Shown here: positions 11,721 to 27,003 of the stretch, piece after piece
How the letters are laid out: every line of letters begins with the position of its first letter
How positions within the stretch are numbered: position 1 is the stretch's first letter
Program-made: the position numbers and the translations under genes
The notes under the pieces: model-generated
What the model saw: the letters and a program-made list of their open reading frames with translations, nothing else
Database searches by the model: none
What the model was told of the DNA's origin: nothing
From: Petunia secreta
Lineage: Eukaryota > Streptophyta > Magnoliopsida > Solanales > Solanaceae
Assembly (NCBI GenBank): GCA_029990175.1
Contig: JARKIP010000017.1
Coordinates: 30,801,001-30,865,000, forward strand
DNA: 64,000 nt
Direction: 5' to 3'

Positions 11721-12895
11721 CAAGCTGCCTCATTCCCCATCGCTTCCTGAGAATTAATCCAAGCACCATCTCTATTCTTGATTCTTTTAATATTAAGCCT
11801 CTTCCTCCTACCATTGACATGAGCATGGAAGAATTTTGTTTTAGAATCACCTTCCTTGAACCATTTCATTCCAGCTTTTTGCTTCTAAAATTCAGCCTCC
11901 AAAGAAAGATAATGTTTCAATTCCACTTCTGCCTTCTTCAATGATGCACGCTTTTAGGTGTGAGGGCTCATTCTAATTGAAATTCATGAGCTAAAATAAT
12001 ATCTTCAAGTGAGGCAACACACTGAAAATTATTCCCATAAGTATCTTTGCTCCATCTACCAATAATCTTTTTTAGCGCCTGCAGTTTTGCATGAAAAATA
12101 ACAAATGGATTACCTCGAACCTCCATAGACCAAGCCTCTTGTACAACATCAATAAAAGTATCATGAGTGGTCCAGAAGTTCAAGAACTTAAAGGATTTAA
12201 TTATTGGAGTTTTATCCAAGGAGAATTCAACCAAGAGAGGACAATGATGGGACTCTACTCTTGCAAAATGATCAACTTCAATTCTAAGAAGCAAATCCAA
12301 CAGCTGCTGGTTATCCAAACATCTATCAAGCCTTTTAAGAATAAAAGCTTCCTCAATTCTTCCATTCCACCAGGTAAAAATATTGCCTAAAGAGAAGCCG
12401 AAGTCCATGATCTAACAATTAGCAATTGTAGTTGCAAACTCATCATATTTCTCTGAATAAATAGGCAAGCAACCATACTTTTCTGAATCTGATAAGATAA
12501 AATTAAAGTCCCCCGCAACAAGCCATGAATTTTCCTTATCAGCTGAAAAATATTGTAAAGTATCCCAAAGAAGAATTCTCTTCATAGCACTTGTTTTTCC
12601 ATACACAAAAGTAACCACCACTTCTTGGTCATATTGCTCATGATAAAATTTCAGGGTCAACTGCTGATCATCATTCATAATCGCCAGTAGCAAACACCCA
12701 GATTTTCCCATTTAAAATATAAAAGAACTGCTCCATGCTCAGCCTTCTTCTATAACTTTCAATGATACTCACATTCTAAAACGGCTCCATGAGTCCAAAA
12801 AATCGAAAATGATTCCTTTGTTTAAGTGTAATCAACTTATCAAAGGCTTCCTGAGTATTAACTGAGCGGATATTCCAAATGAGAAATTTATCCAT
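11720..12895 (-). pseudogene. LINE ORF2: apurinic-type endonuclease
   Basis: This is the N-terminal endonuclease of ORF2, which nicks target DNA to start integration. I place the start at the ATG at 12895 (MDKFLIWNIRSVN), the usual beginning of plant LINE ORF2, with LMEPF supplying the Glu. GDFNFILSDSEK lies in the 12711-12412 frame, and WWNGRIEEAFILKRLDRCL with ESHHCPLLVEF in the 12408-11968 frame. The last motif is usually SDHCPL, so its Asp has been replaced by His. Stops near 12415 and 12780 and a frameshift break the ORF. EGDSKTKFFHAHVNGRR leads toward the RT linker before the foreign insertion begins. Confidence 0.85.
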
Positions 12896-12929
12896 CAATT
12901 AATTCTTCTTTGTTCAGGCAGACCTCAAC

Positions 12930-15709
12930 TGCTGTTCTTTATTTGGATCCTGGTTGTAGGTCTTTTTGTGCCTCTTTTGTTGCTTGGGTGGCTCAGGTTT
13001 TTGCAATGGTGCTGGAGGAATTAATTTTTGAGATTTCACACTTCGGGGTGACAAATCAGCTTCCCTAGCTACCTACTCAAAATTATGAGTTGTACATCAT
13101 GCTCCTCTATCTCCAATCTTTCTGGACTCAATGGACCATCCATGAGCTTTATCCCCTCCCGCCTTGTTGTATCAATAATCCTAGGCAGTAAGTCCATATT
13201 TTCTAATAGTTCAGCATCATCTCCATCAATGGATCAGTTTGACGAAGAATCAAAATCAACTTCTCACTGCATATGTGAGACAAGGCTGGAATCCTGCACT
13301 AAATCATCATTTAATACCTGTGAAGGAATGGACGCTAAATCGGTGTTCGATTTGCAGTCAAGGTGTTTATTTTTGGATTGGGAAGGTTGTCTCACATCTA
13401 CTGGAGAAGGACTTTTTTGCTGAAAAAGGAACTACTGCATTTGTCAAATCTGTACGGACAAGGGCCATTAAATCTTTGTTTGAATTGGAAATTAATCCCA
13501 AAGCTTGTTGCATTAATGAAAAAATTATGGGGTTCACTACTTCCAATTCCATTAGTGCCTCATCATTAAGAAATAATCCACCAGCACGACTTTCCTTCAA
13601 GTTCCCAGCTTTGCCATTAAATGAGTTAGCACTCGTAGTAACAGGAACAAATGTGTAAGCTGCATTATTAACTCCACTCGCAGCTTGATTGTACAAAGTT
13701 GTTGTCTGCAATAAATTCCCTCCAGCTTGTATATTAATTGACATAGCATTAATAGCTGCATGTGAATTAATACTTGTAGGAGTCAAGGCTAGTTCAGTCA
13801 ATGCGCTCCGATTCTTAGTAGAAATAGGAAAAGCTGCGGGCTGAATATTCCCAGCTTGAATGACGTTCAAATCTTCAGCTTCAATTGACTATGCTGCATT
13901 TAAAATACCCAAGTTCCTCTGTCGACCTTCAGCTTGATTTGGCTGCATTAATTTCCCTGCAGCTTCTATAATAATTGGCACAGACATCAAGCCTTCAGCT
14001 TATACATCAATGCGCTGAACCTGCTAATTTTTCACATTAGCAGTCGCAGCATTAATGGAGCATTAACATCTATAGGATTCACAGTTGCCTTAGTCAAACA
14101 TTTCCTATTCCTTTTTGGAGTATTTAAAGCTGAGGGCTGATTAACCACAGCTTCAAAGTCATTCATTGCTTCAGGAGCATTAACCACCAGCCTCTCTTTA
14201 CCCGTTACAGAAGTAACAGATTTCCCAACTTTATTAATTTTTGGGTGATCTTTAAATTCATCTTGCGCCCACACCCTTGTCCCAACTTTCTTAGGATTTG
14301 GAGACAAAATATTTGCAATCGTAGTTAAATTCCTCGTGCCTTTAGATACTGCAAATATCAACTCGCCAGTATTTCTTTGGTAACAACCTCAAGCACTGAC
14401 TTGTCACTATTAAATCGAGAGTTCCCTTGAACATTCTCTAGTAGCTGTCTGATGAACCATATTCTCGCCCTTGTCTTGAGTCTGCTGAATTTTCTCAATG
14501 TGAGCTTCATTATCGTTCTCCAATAATGCAAAGGCATTAGTGCTTACAACAGTTTCACCTTGGTTGACACGACTAGCATCAATTTTACCTTGTTTATTTT
14601 TGTTTTCAACTCTTGACCAGGCATTGAGATTCCTATTAGGATGGACAAATTTTTTAAAACTCGTCCCTTGACGACCTTGAACTTGAAATGAAATCACAGC
14701 ATCTTTACCCTTGTGCACATTACCTACAACATTTCCACTTTGCAAAATCTTCATAGGAGGTTCCTTAGCAGGTTCTTTCATTGACGAGTTGCCCTCCTCT
14801 GCATGAACTTCTTCTTCAGGCATAAGTTCAGGGTGTAGAATGAAACATTCTTCCTCATTTGGCCATGTAATCTGCATATTTTACAATACTTTGGCAATAA
14901 ATAATACCCGATTCTTATCCACTTGTACTTAATTTCACCATTTGAAGAAGTTTTAATCCCAATTTTCAATCTTTGTGGTCTGGACGCTAGCAAATTCACC
15001 TCCACTTTTACTTTCGCACAACTAGGTCTAGTCTTGGCCTTGGTAGCTGCATCAAGTTGTAATGGCTTACCCACAGCAGTTGCTAAAGCAAATACAACAT
15101 GTTTTACAAAGAAAGCAGGTGGTAAACCCAGAAAGGAAATCCATGCTATAGCTATTGACGTTTCTTTCCTTGGATCAAACCAAATATCATATTTTATCAT
15201 CCTCATTGGATGGAACCTATAGCCAACCTTAAGATAAAAAGCCAGCCTAAACAAGTGAATGTATTACTCTAATAATGATAGCCTGATGATAACATGACAG
15301 GTTTCGAGGAAGCCAATCGAACATTCTCCCTTTATCTCACATTTGTAGAGGAATTTATTTACGTAACTCGTGAAACTCGGGAATCCCATATGAAAACTTT
15401 CCTACTACTGTATAATGGAGCTCTTCTTGTCTCATCATGATATAAACATCCTTATCTTCTCAAACAAAAGAAGGCTCTCCATGGTGATAATCAATACTTG
15501 GCGCTGAAATAGATTTAATTTCATATGGCATGGCACTAGGGTTAAGAATGGATTTGTAAGATTGTGTTTGAGGTTGTAGGGCTGATTGTATAGCAAGTAA
15601 TGGATTGGAAGGGTTAGGAAGGACCTGGACAACCCCAGTAGGAGGTTGGGCGTATTAGCCAAGAAAGCTGGCGAAAAAAAGTTATGTGTTTTTCTTCCCT
15701 TTCACCATG
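12930..15709 (-). pseudogene. LINE ORF1 (DUF4283 domain, zinc knuckle)
   Basis: ORF1 of plant LINEs encodes an RNA-binding chaperone protein. I start it at the ATG near 15709 (MVKGKKNT); a TAA/TAG follows within ten codons. DUF4283-type motifs are seen: YTVVGKFSYGIPEF and ELRKQIPLQ near 15390, then IWFDPRKETSIAIAWISFLGLPP and AVGKPLQLDAATKAKTRPS at 15254-14900. A CCHC-like knuckle, YCKICRLHGQMRKN, follows near 14880, with its final Cys lost. The rest is a long Asn/Ala/Lys-rich tail (14877-12930) without a recognisable domain. Many frameshifts are present. Confidence 0.8.
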
Positions 15710-15747
15710 TTGCATAACCTTTTTAGTATTTGGATAGTTGATCGTCT

Positions 15748-16504
15748 TGTTGGAAAAGGAATAAAATTTTGGTGTTGGTTCGTATCCCTACTGAATTTTG
15801 GGATCTTTGTTGGGATTAAATTTCTTATTGTGTTGTATTAGTTTATACTGTTTATTTAAAAATTAGGGAGTATTAGTTGTATCAGTTTTATTATTTACAG
15901 ATTAGATTAAGTGGTAAATTACTAGTCCAGGTGTCAAGTGTAGTACTGTTCAGGTGTCAAGTCAAGGTAGTTTTCTCAATGTAAAGCATGAACTGTAATT
16001 GTACTAGTGAGAAGAAACTCTTTCTCTTGGTAATTAACTACCCTCTGTATCAATCTTTTCATCTGTTATCATGGGATCAGGAGCAAATTCTTCATTCAAA
16101 AAGATACGTGACCTGGTTTTTCTTATCTGCTGAGTTCTATACATTTGCTTCATCTTGCTTTGTTTTTTCTTCGAAGGCCCAATTCTTAGAGATTCTGTTT
16201 TTTATTTCAATTTTTTATTTTGAGGGTAGATCTTAAATCAATGTGTGGGTGCTTGCTATTTTCCTAAACCATTAGGATGGTTGCTAAAAAAGGAACCGAC
16301 TCTTTGAGTTGTCCTTTCATTCATTCATCAGATGTTTCAGGAACTGCACTTATGTCCACACCCTCTGATGGTTCTGGATTTGGTGGATGGAGACGGTCGA
16401 TCTTAATTGCTCTTTCGGCGAAGAACAACACTGGCTTTGTCGATGGGACTTGTATCAAGCCGACTGGAAATCCTAACTTGCTTCGACAATGGGATCGGTG
16501 CAAT
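15748..16504 (+). mobile_element. Ty1/copia retrotransposon, left part (LTR, primer site, gag start)
   Basis: A short LTR at 15748-16061 (TGTTGGAAAAGG ... CTTTTCA, 314 bp) is followed at 16072-16084 by TGGGATCAGGAGC, a mutated form of the initiator-Met tRNA primer site TGGTATCAGAGC. The Gag starts at 16277. The element is interrupted by the Ogre at 16505 and continues at 50031. The rest of its gag-pol and its 3' LTR are not found in the window, because a second insertion at 50115 cuts it again. Confidence 0.85.
16277..16504 (+). pseudogene. Copia gag, N-terminal exon-like half
   Basis: The reading frame starts MVAKKGTDSLSCPF and contains GFGGWRRSILIALSAKNN, GFVDGTCIKP and LLRQWDRCN, the N-terminal signature of copia Gag (retrotransposon gag / UBN2 type). 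The codon for the last Asn is directly followed by the Ogre LTR. The frame continues without gain or loss at 50031 as DMLTSWIINSHRR. The ORF that runs on to 16555 reads into the LTR and is not real there. Confidence 0.88.
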
Positions 16505-19807
<3,303 letters not shown>

Positions 19808-19822
19808 GCTGCTCCTCTTTGC
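19808..19822 (-). other. Polypurine tract of the Ogre
   Basis: On the minus strand GCAAAGAGGAGCAGC directly precedes the 3' LTR. This is the expected primer for plus-strand DNA synthesis. Confidence 0.7.
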
Positions 19823-20099
19823 CCGGGGATGATGAAAGAGTCTTCGGGCAGAGACATTGACAGAACGACCAATTTTTTCGCGACCTTGGAAGATGTATTT
19901 AGAGATTCTGAGTGTTTGTGTTGTGTCAGATTATAGTGTCTTGGCATCGTCAGATTGTTGGTCCTGTAATATAATTGAGTTTTGCAAAACAGTGCGTATA
20001 TAAATGTATAAATAGACTTTCATGTCATTGGATCGTCTTGCCACTTCTTTTCGTCATTTGAATGTGTGCTCGTCTTGTTAGGTTGTACACCTCTTTATT

Positions 20100-20960
20100 A
20101 TACCAAGTTGTCCATCACACACTATGTCATTCTTTTTCTCGGGTTGTCTACCCTTTGCTATGCTGTTCTTTCATCAGGTTGTCTACCCTCTGGGCTGTCT
20201 ACCCCTTTTGCCATGCCATTTCTTTCACCGAGCTGTCTATCCTCCAGGCTGTCTACCTTTCGTCGTGCCAGTCGTGCCAGTCTTTCTCATCGGGATGTCT
20301 ACCATTCGAGGTGTCTACCCTTTGTCATGCCAATCTTTCTCATCGGGCCGTTTATCCTTCGAGCTGTCTACACTTTGTCATGCCAATCTTTCTCATCGGG
20401 TTGTCTACCCTCCGGGTTGTGTACCCTTTTTCATGCCAATCTTTCTCACTAGGCTGTCTACCCTCCGGGCTATCTACCCTTTGTCATGCAAATCCTTCTG
20501 ATCGGGCTGTCTACCCTTTGTCATACCAATCTTTCTCATCGAGCTATCTACCCTTTGTCATGCCAATCTTTCGGTTGTCTACCCTTCCGGTTATCTATCC
20601 TTTGTCATGGCAATCTTTTCATCGAACTGTCTACCCTCCGGGCAGTCTACTCTTTGTTATGCCAATCTTTCTCATCGGGCTGTCTACCCTTTGTCATGCC
20701 AATCTTTCTCATCGGGTTGTCTACCCTCCGGGCTGTCTACCCTTTGTCATGCTAATCTTTTCATCGGGCTGTCTACCCTTTGTCATGCCAATTTTTTCAT
20801 CGGGCTGTCTACCCTTTGTCGTGACAATCTTTCTCATCGTGTTGTCTACCCTTCGGGCTGTCTACCCTTCATCGGGTTGTCTACCCTTGGCTGTCTACCA
20901 TTTGCCATGCCAATCTTTCTTATCAAGCTGTCTACCCTTCGGGCTGTCTACCCTACAAAA
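20100..20960. repeat. Minisatellite in the Ogre 3' UTR
   Basis: About 20 degenerate copies of a unit built from two words, TTTGTCATGCCAATCTTTCT plus CATCGGGCTGTCTACCC, often followed by TCCGGGCTGTCTACCC. Units are about 36 or 53 bp depending on whether the second word is present. It lies between integrase and the polypurine tract. All long ORFs here (for example 20062-20985) are by-products of the repeat. Confidence 0.92.
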
Positions 20961-21612
20961 TAAAAGCATAGCAAAGAAAAGTTGAATGTCTCTCGTCAGG
21001 AGACATTTGCCTGACATATCGAGTAGTGTATCCCCTGTACCTGCATTTAAAGAAAGATTTGTGAGTTGTGCGGGGGGATGGTTAGTTTGTGCATTCTTGG
21101 CTTGCTTCGCGCTTTCTCCTCTTGAATGCCGGGACCTCGTCCAAGCTAGTGGGGATACATAAGGAAATAAAGATAATAATGCAAATATTTTGAAAAATCG
21201 TTTATAAAAAAGAAAAGTATTTTATTCCATTGAATCGCAAACTGCATTGTGTAAAATCGTGGCCGTTATTCCTTGGGTCATGCAAACTTCTCGTTGAATG
21301 AATTTTGAGGGGACCTCAAATTTTGCCCCATTTTCTTCATTTTGCTTTCTTTTTGAAAATTTTGAGAGTTTTTGAGACCCTCTCAAAACTTTCTGCCCTA
21401 GTGTCAATTCTGATCTGTCCTTTTTGAATTTTTTAGAGTTGCTCAAAAATTCTGCCCCAGCATCTACTTCGTGGGAAAAATAATTTTTTTTATTTATGCG
21501 ACCGAACCTTGGATAGTTTGCCTACTATCCCACTTGGGGAATCGGGTCGTAACGTAGTTCTAGATTACGTGATATGTTGCAAAATAGTAAAACCATTAAC
21601 TATTGCAAGCTC
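20961..21612 (-). other. Ogre 3' UTR, non-coding
   Basis: This lies between the integrase stop and the minisatellite. It has Phe/Lys-like ORF shadows and A/T runs, but no recognisable gene. Confidence 0.6.
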
Positions 21613-22551
21613 TTAGACATAGTATCTTTCGACGGTGTCTGCATTGATTGGTTTCAGCCAGACTTGTCCGTCCATCTCCCCCAGTACTAGTGCTACTCCG
21701 GTCAAAACTCGGTGAACCATGTATGGCCCTTGCCAATTTGGTGCAAACTTGCCTCTTTCCTCTTCTTGATTAGAGAATATCTTTTTCAGCACTAACTGCC
21801 CAGGTTCGAAAGACCTTTCTCGAACTTTCTTGTTAAATGCTTTTGTCATTCTCTTTTGATACAATTGCCCACGACATATTGCATTCATCCTCTTGCCATC
21901 GATGAGCGCTAATTGCTTCATCCTCTCCTTTATCAATTTAGCATATTTCAACTGTGCTTCTTGAATGATTCTTAAAGATGGTATCTCGACCGCTGCCGGT
22001 ATTACTTCTTTAGTGCCATAGACTAACAGGTATAGGGTGGCCCTTTTTGTTGTCCTTACAGTAGTGCGGTACTCCAACAATGCATAGGGTAGATTCTCGT
22101 GTCACTGCTTCGAATTGTCAGTTATTTTGTGCAGTATTTTCTTGATGTTCTTGTTGGCTGCCTCGACTACTCCATTCATCTGAGGTCTCTATACAGTGTA
22201 GTTACGGTGCTTGATCTTGAAGTCTTCACAGGTTGCTTTCATCAAGTCACTATTGAGATTAGACCCATTGTCAGTGATGATTGACTCGTGAATGCCGAAT
22301 CTACACATCATTTTGTCACAAACGAAGTTTGCTACCACTTTCTTTGTCACTTACTTGTACGATACAACTTCCACCCATTTGGTAAAGTAATCAATGGCTA
22401 CCAATATGAAACGATGTGTGTTTGATGCGGCATGTTCAGTAGGTCCTATGACATCTATTCCCAGGCAGCAAAGGGCCAAGGTGATCCCATAAAATTCAGC
22501 TCGCTGGGAGGTACTCGGATCATGTCTCCATGGATGTGGCATTGATGACAC
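21613..22551 (-). pseudogene. Ogre integrase
   Basis: This integrase inserts the Ogre cDNA. The catalytic core is read in two frames: GIDVIGPTEHAASNTHRF and VAIDYFTKWVEVVSYK at 22460-22355, ITDNGSN near 22270, and MNGVVEAANKNIKKIL near 22160. The D,D,E triad is therefore present. The C-terminal part (22080-21613) shows LEYRTTVRTTKRATLY and the GKFAPNWQGPYMVHRVL motif, and ends in a normal stop. There is a stop near 22350 and at least two frameshifts. The upstream end near 22560 carries an HQCHIHG zinc-finger remnant. Confidence 0.87.
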
Positions 22552-22589
22552 TTATTTGCGTGCCTTATGCAATCATGCTCCATTGTCAT

Positions 22590-23420
22590 CTAGAAATATC
22601 CAGCTCTTAAGATCTTCTTTGCGAGCATAAAGCCATTCATGTGCGGGCCGCACGTTCCAGAATATATTTCCTCTAACAGTCTCACAGCTTCTTTAGCCTC
22701 TACACATCTTAGCAAACCTAAATCAGGTGTTATTTTGTATAAGACCTCGCCGTTCAAAAAGAAACCACTTGCCAATCTCCCCAACACCTTCTTTTGAAGG
22801 TTTGCTACATCTTTTGGGTAAGTGCCATCTTTGAGAAATCTTTTAATGTCATAGAACCACGGTTGTCCATCCAATTCTTCTTCCACATGATAACAGTATG
22901 TTGGTTGCTTTCTCACTGCCATGGGTATTGAATCAATGTAGTTCTTGTCAGGATGCTTGATCATGGAGGATATTTTGGCCAAAGCGTTTGTGAATTCATT
23001 TTGCAGCCTAGGTACACGGCGGAACTCTACCTTGGTGAACCTTTGCTTCAATTCTTTTATGCACTCGAGGTACAATAATATTTTGGAATTCTTTGCCTTC
23101 CATTCTCCTCGGACTTGGTGAATTAACAAATCAAAATCTCCAATCACCAACAGCTCTTGTATGTTCATGTGTACCGCTATTCTAAGGCCTAGGATGCAAT
23201 ATTCATATTCTTCCATGTTATTGGTGCAGGGAAACCTCAGTTTAGATGTGATGGGATAGTGTTGACCAGTCTCAGAGACCAGCACCGCTCCAATGCCGAC
23301 TCCTTTGAAGTTTACCGCTCCATCAAAGAATAATCTCAAACTTTCATATTCTTCTGTGATATCTTCCCCTACGAACGTGACTTTTTCTTCTGGGAAATAG
23401 GTGTGCAAAGGCTCATAATC
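22590..23420 (-). pseudogene. Ogre additional (archaeal-like) RNase H and linker to integrase
   Basis: A second RNase H placed between the RT-linked RNase H and integrase marks the Tat/Ogre lineage. The motifs LRLFFDGAVNFKGVGIGAVLV, NNMEEYEYCILGLRIA, LVIGDFDLLIHQVRGEW and RRVPRLQNEFTNALAKIAS-like carry the expected acidic residues (D, E, D) and a final Asn/Asp position. After it comes a linker (YCYHVEEELDGQPWFYDIK and GFFLNGEVLYKITPDLGLLRC) leading to the integrase zinc finger (GPHMNGFMLAKKILRAGYF). The frame from 23579 to 22590 is open for 329 codons, the longest intact piece of this element's pol. Confidence 0.88.
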
Positions 23421-23945
23421 ATCATCTACCGAATTCTCGACCATATCGTCCTCTAAGGCTTGAGCTTTCACTGCCTTTTGAGTGACAAAAGTGATATGGA
23501 ACTCGCTCAGTAACATTTGCCATTTGGCCAACTTCCCGATAGGCATCGGATTTTGGAAGATATACTTGAGAGGATCCATCCTTTATATCAGCAAGGATGC
23601 ATAGGATGTCAGGTAGTGTCTCAATTTTTGTGCCACCCAGGTCAATGTGCAGCAAATACACCCCAGCAGTGTGTACTTGGCTTCGTAAGGAGTGAAATTC
23701 TTACTCAGCAAGTATATTGCTTGTTCCTTTTTTTCCAGTTGAGTCATGTTGTCCCAATACACATCCAAATGTTGAATCTACCACAGACAGGTACAAGATT
23801 AAAGGTCGCCTAGGTTCGGGTGGAACTAGCACGGGTGGGCAAGATAGATACTCCTTTATCCGGTCGAATGCTTTTTGGCGATCCTCTGTAAACTCGATTG
23901 CTGCACATTTCTTCAACAACTTGATAATTGGTTCACAGATCATTG
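23421..23945 (-). pseudogene. Ogre RT-linked RNase H
   Basis: This is the first RNase H of the pol. It is read in overlapping frames: AAIEFTEDRQKAFDRIKEYL then LILYLSVVDSTFGCVLGQHD (the first catalytic position here reads V-V-D rather than the usual D.S), MTQLEKKEQAIYLLSKNFTPYEAKYTLL, and PLKYIFQNPMPIGKLAKWQMLLSEF. Stops and at least two frameshifts interrupt it. It follows RT directly and leads into the second RNase H. Confidence 0.82.
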
Positions 23946-23993
23946 TGGATTGAGCTATGAACTGACTGATGTAATTAAGTCATCCCAAGAAGC

Positions 23994-24883
23994 TCATAAC
24001 CTCTTTCTTACTCTTCGGCGGTGGCAAATCTTTGATGGCTTGATCTTGGCTAGGTCTAACTCAATGCCTCTTCTGCTAACTATGAAACCAAAAAGCTTTC
24101 CCGCTGGAATACCAAAAGCACACTTTGCTAGATTCAGCTTCAAATTGTACCTACGCAATCGATTGAAAAACTTGCACATATTATCTAGATGTTCTGCGCT
24201 TTTCTTTGATTTAATGATCACGTCATCCATATAGACTTCAATTTCTTTGTGCATCAAATTATGGAACATAGTCGTCATTGCCCTCATGTAGGTAGCCTCA
24301 TCATTCTTCAAATCAAACGGCATCACTTTATAGCAGTAGGTCCCCCAAGATGTAGTAAAAATTATCTTCTCGGCATCCTCCTCATCCAAAAGTACTTGAT
24401 GGTAGCCTGCGAAGCAATCCACGAAAGCTTGCAGTTTGTGCTTCGCACAATTGCCAATTAAGATTTTTATATTCGGCAAAGGAAAGTCATCTTTTGGGCT
24501 TGCTTAATTCAGATCTCTGTAGTCTACACAAACTCCGAGTTTCCGATCTTTCTTTGGCACTAGGACGATGTTGGCTAACCAAGTCGGGTATTTGACTGAT
24601 CCAAAATCTTTGTATTGAGCTGTTTGGTCACTTCTTCTCCTATTTTTACCAAGGTTGATGACTTGAAAGTTGGGGCCTTTTGTTTGATTGGCGGAAAGCC
24701 TGCATTGATAGGCAATTTGTGGGCCACCACATCCGTGCTTATGCCAGTCATATCATCATACGACCATGCAAACACATCCTCATATTCTTTAAGAAATTCA
24801 ATATACTGTTTTCTATCTTCTGCAGTGAGATGCACACTGATCCTTGTCTTTTTTACTATTTTATCATCTCCCAGATTAATCAT
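23994..24883 (-). pseudogene. Ogre reverse transcriptase
   Basis: RT copies the element RNA. The N-terminal part (24883-24575) carries EFLKEYEDVFAWSYDDMTGI and HKLPINAGFPPIKQK. The core (24479-23994) has FVDCFAGYHQVLLDEEDAEK, the RT box YMDDVIIKS at about 24216-24233 with both Asp intact, and LNLAKCAFGIPAGKLFGFIVS. The two halves are separated by a short broken stretch (24480-24574) that should hold the LRNLNKA..KDDFPLP block. About 460 bp of spacer separate RT from protease (24884-25346). Confidence 0.88.
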
Positions 24884-25346
24884 CTCAGTCTCTTCTAGAT
24901 TTGGTTTAGACTTATTTTCAAATCTTTCAATTTCCTCTTATATTGCCTCATCAAACTCATCATAGTCAAAGTTAGGTTCCTCAAGCTCTGCAGTTTCGTT
25001 ACATATTGCAATCACGGACTCAATGGAATTATTTGTTTGAATGTTGAAAAGTGAAATATTGCGTAATTAAAAGGTTAAAACAGAATAAGAAGAAAACAGA
25101 GCAATGCTTTATTTATGAATCCGTGCTAAAAAAAGTTTGTAGGGAGACATGTTAAAAAGAAAAAAGAAAATGCAAGTTCCACGGCTTGAGGTCGGGTTTT
25201 ATTTTAGAAAGCATAAAAAATAAGCTCTATCCCCCAGTTCTACTAAGGTCAGCGATAAGCTCAGGCCAGGTTGCTGGTCCAGTTGTTCAGTACAGCTCCG
25301 GATTCAGCTTTTGCAAGGCCAGGAGGTTCATCATGCTCTTCTAGGA

Positions 25347-26600
25347 TCACACAGCAGTCTTCGTCAGATAGGAACAGCTCTTGCATTCCTGCCAGCAAAT
25401 CCTCTTCAGCATCAACAATCTTCGGCTCAACCTCTTGTGCTGTAGATACCTCAAGTAGCCAGACGAGACAAAAATATGTAGGAGAGTTTTGATGCTTTTC
25501 TTGTAGTATTTGAAGTCCAGCGAAGCTTCTTCCATGCTCTTCTCATAAGTCACAATGTACCCTATTCTGCCTTTCTCGTTGTCGGGCCTCATCACGATTT
25601 GAATGCGTTCAACCATGCCATCTAAGTTCTCGCCCAAACCTTTCCCAGGTTCATAGTCTTGTTTTATCATAATGCCTATAACCCAGTCTCCAGGCCACTT
25701 CGCTGGATGTGGGGGTACATAGGGCTCCTCAATCATTACCTCCATAGGTTTAGGCTCGAGTATTTTAGATAGACATACTTGCCTTCCCCTTGTTTCTTCA
25801 GAAATGCGCTTCCAGTCAGGACGGGCATTGGGCGAGTACACAGGTCGCTTCTCTGTTTTGGAAGGTATGGTCTCACGAAATTCCTGTGGAGGCACAGCCC
25901 AGCCAGATATCACGGGCTCCCAGACCAAGTTTCTCCCTTCATATCCTTTGCCTTGGCCATCCCAATAAGCACTATAAAAACTTCTTTTTCTCTCCTCAGT
26001 CCTTTCACGCGCATTGACAAGTTTAGGAGTGAAGTGTGCAGTATATCCTTCTTGGACTGTGTCAATATTCTTCTTATACCCATTGGGATTCCAACTCTTG
26101 TTGTAGTTCTTTTGGTATCCTCCTCGCCTACCCTGCACTGCTCCCACAAGCTCCACAGTATAGAAGGTATGTCCTTCAAGAGTGTTCCCCTTAATTGCTG
26201 ATATAGTTTGTTCATTGTAAATAGAGTTGCTCCCCTCGCCAAATACTACCACCTCTTTGTTGTCCCACTCGAACTTCATTGTCTGGTGCAAGGTAGAAGG
26301 GGCTGCCTCAGCCATGTGAATCCAGGGTCTTCCTAGCAGCAGGTTATATGAAGCTGAGATTTCCATGACGTGAAATTCAGCAGTGAATTCAACGGGACCG
26401 ACCATGATAGTTAAGTCGATCTCTCTAATGATGCTTCTTTGTGAACCATCGAGCGCCTTCAGCTTCATGTCACTTTCTCTAATCTTGCTTTGATCAATCC
26501 CTATTCTCTTCAGAGTGATGAACGGGCATATGTTCAAGCCAGACCCTCCGCCGATTAGAACTCTCCCCACAAACCAGTCTTTTCATTTGATGGTGGCATG
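25347..26600 (-). pseudogene. Ogre protease and linker
   Basis: This is the aspartic protease region and the glycine/proline-rich linker to RT. The active-site block reads VLIGGGSGLNICP at 26565-26530; the family normally has Asp where the first Gly of GGG stands, so a GAC to GGC change removed the catalytic residue. FHVMEISASYNLLLGRPWIH supplies the second half of the fold. An in-frame TGA lies 15 bases upstream of the ORF. Near the C-terminus comes a G-patch-like segment (GKGLGENLDGMVE) found in related elements before RT. The ORF is open for about 400 codons after the ATG at 26570. Confidence 0.83.
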
Positions 26601-27003
26601 CAAGGCCTTGCTATGACTCAACCCCTCCGGTGGTATCTCATCTTCGTGGTAGGCGATTTGATTGGATTCCATGACTTGTCCAACCATGCCAGCCAAGTTC
26701 TCAACTGTGGTGTCCACCGAGACATGTGCTTTCATCTAACACTTTCATCAAGGCATTTCGGTGGCTCTCTGATTTGAGAAGTAGAGCCAGAACAGAGATT
26801 TGTGCAAGATTCTTGCCCAAATGTTCAACCACAGAGTATTCTTTCGCTTGAACTTTCTTCCACAATTATTTGGACTCCTCCTTGCTGGTACCTCATCTAC
26901 CTTGACCAAGATGCTCGGGAGTGTAGATCCTCCCACTCCTAGTCATCCCTTATGCTACAACGGTCTCGAGTACCTACTTGCCTTTCTTCTCTACTTCATA
27001 ATC

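Larger units (their letters stand above)
7206..15720 (-). mobile_element. Plant LINE (L1-type non-LTR retrotransposon), degenerate
   Basis: On the minus strand the order is ORF1 (DUF4283-type with zinc knuckle), endonuclease, reverse transcriptase, a zf-RVT region and RNase H, followed by a 3' UTR and a poly(A) tract seen as 11 T at 7206-7216. This is the standard plan of plant L1 LINEs. The stretch 7217-8247 is the 3' UTR and holds no recognisable gene. No clear target duplication could be read because the 5' end is close to the copia LTR at 15748 and may be cut by it. The element is interrupted by foreign DNA at about 11205-11720. Confidence 0.88.

Noticed and set aside
20062..20985. 307-codon ORF on the plus strand
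   Set aside because: It is a by-product of the minisatellite in the Ogre 3' UTR; neighbouring frames are equally open.
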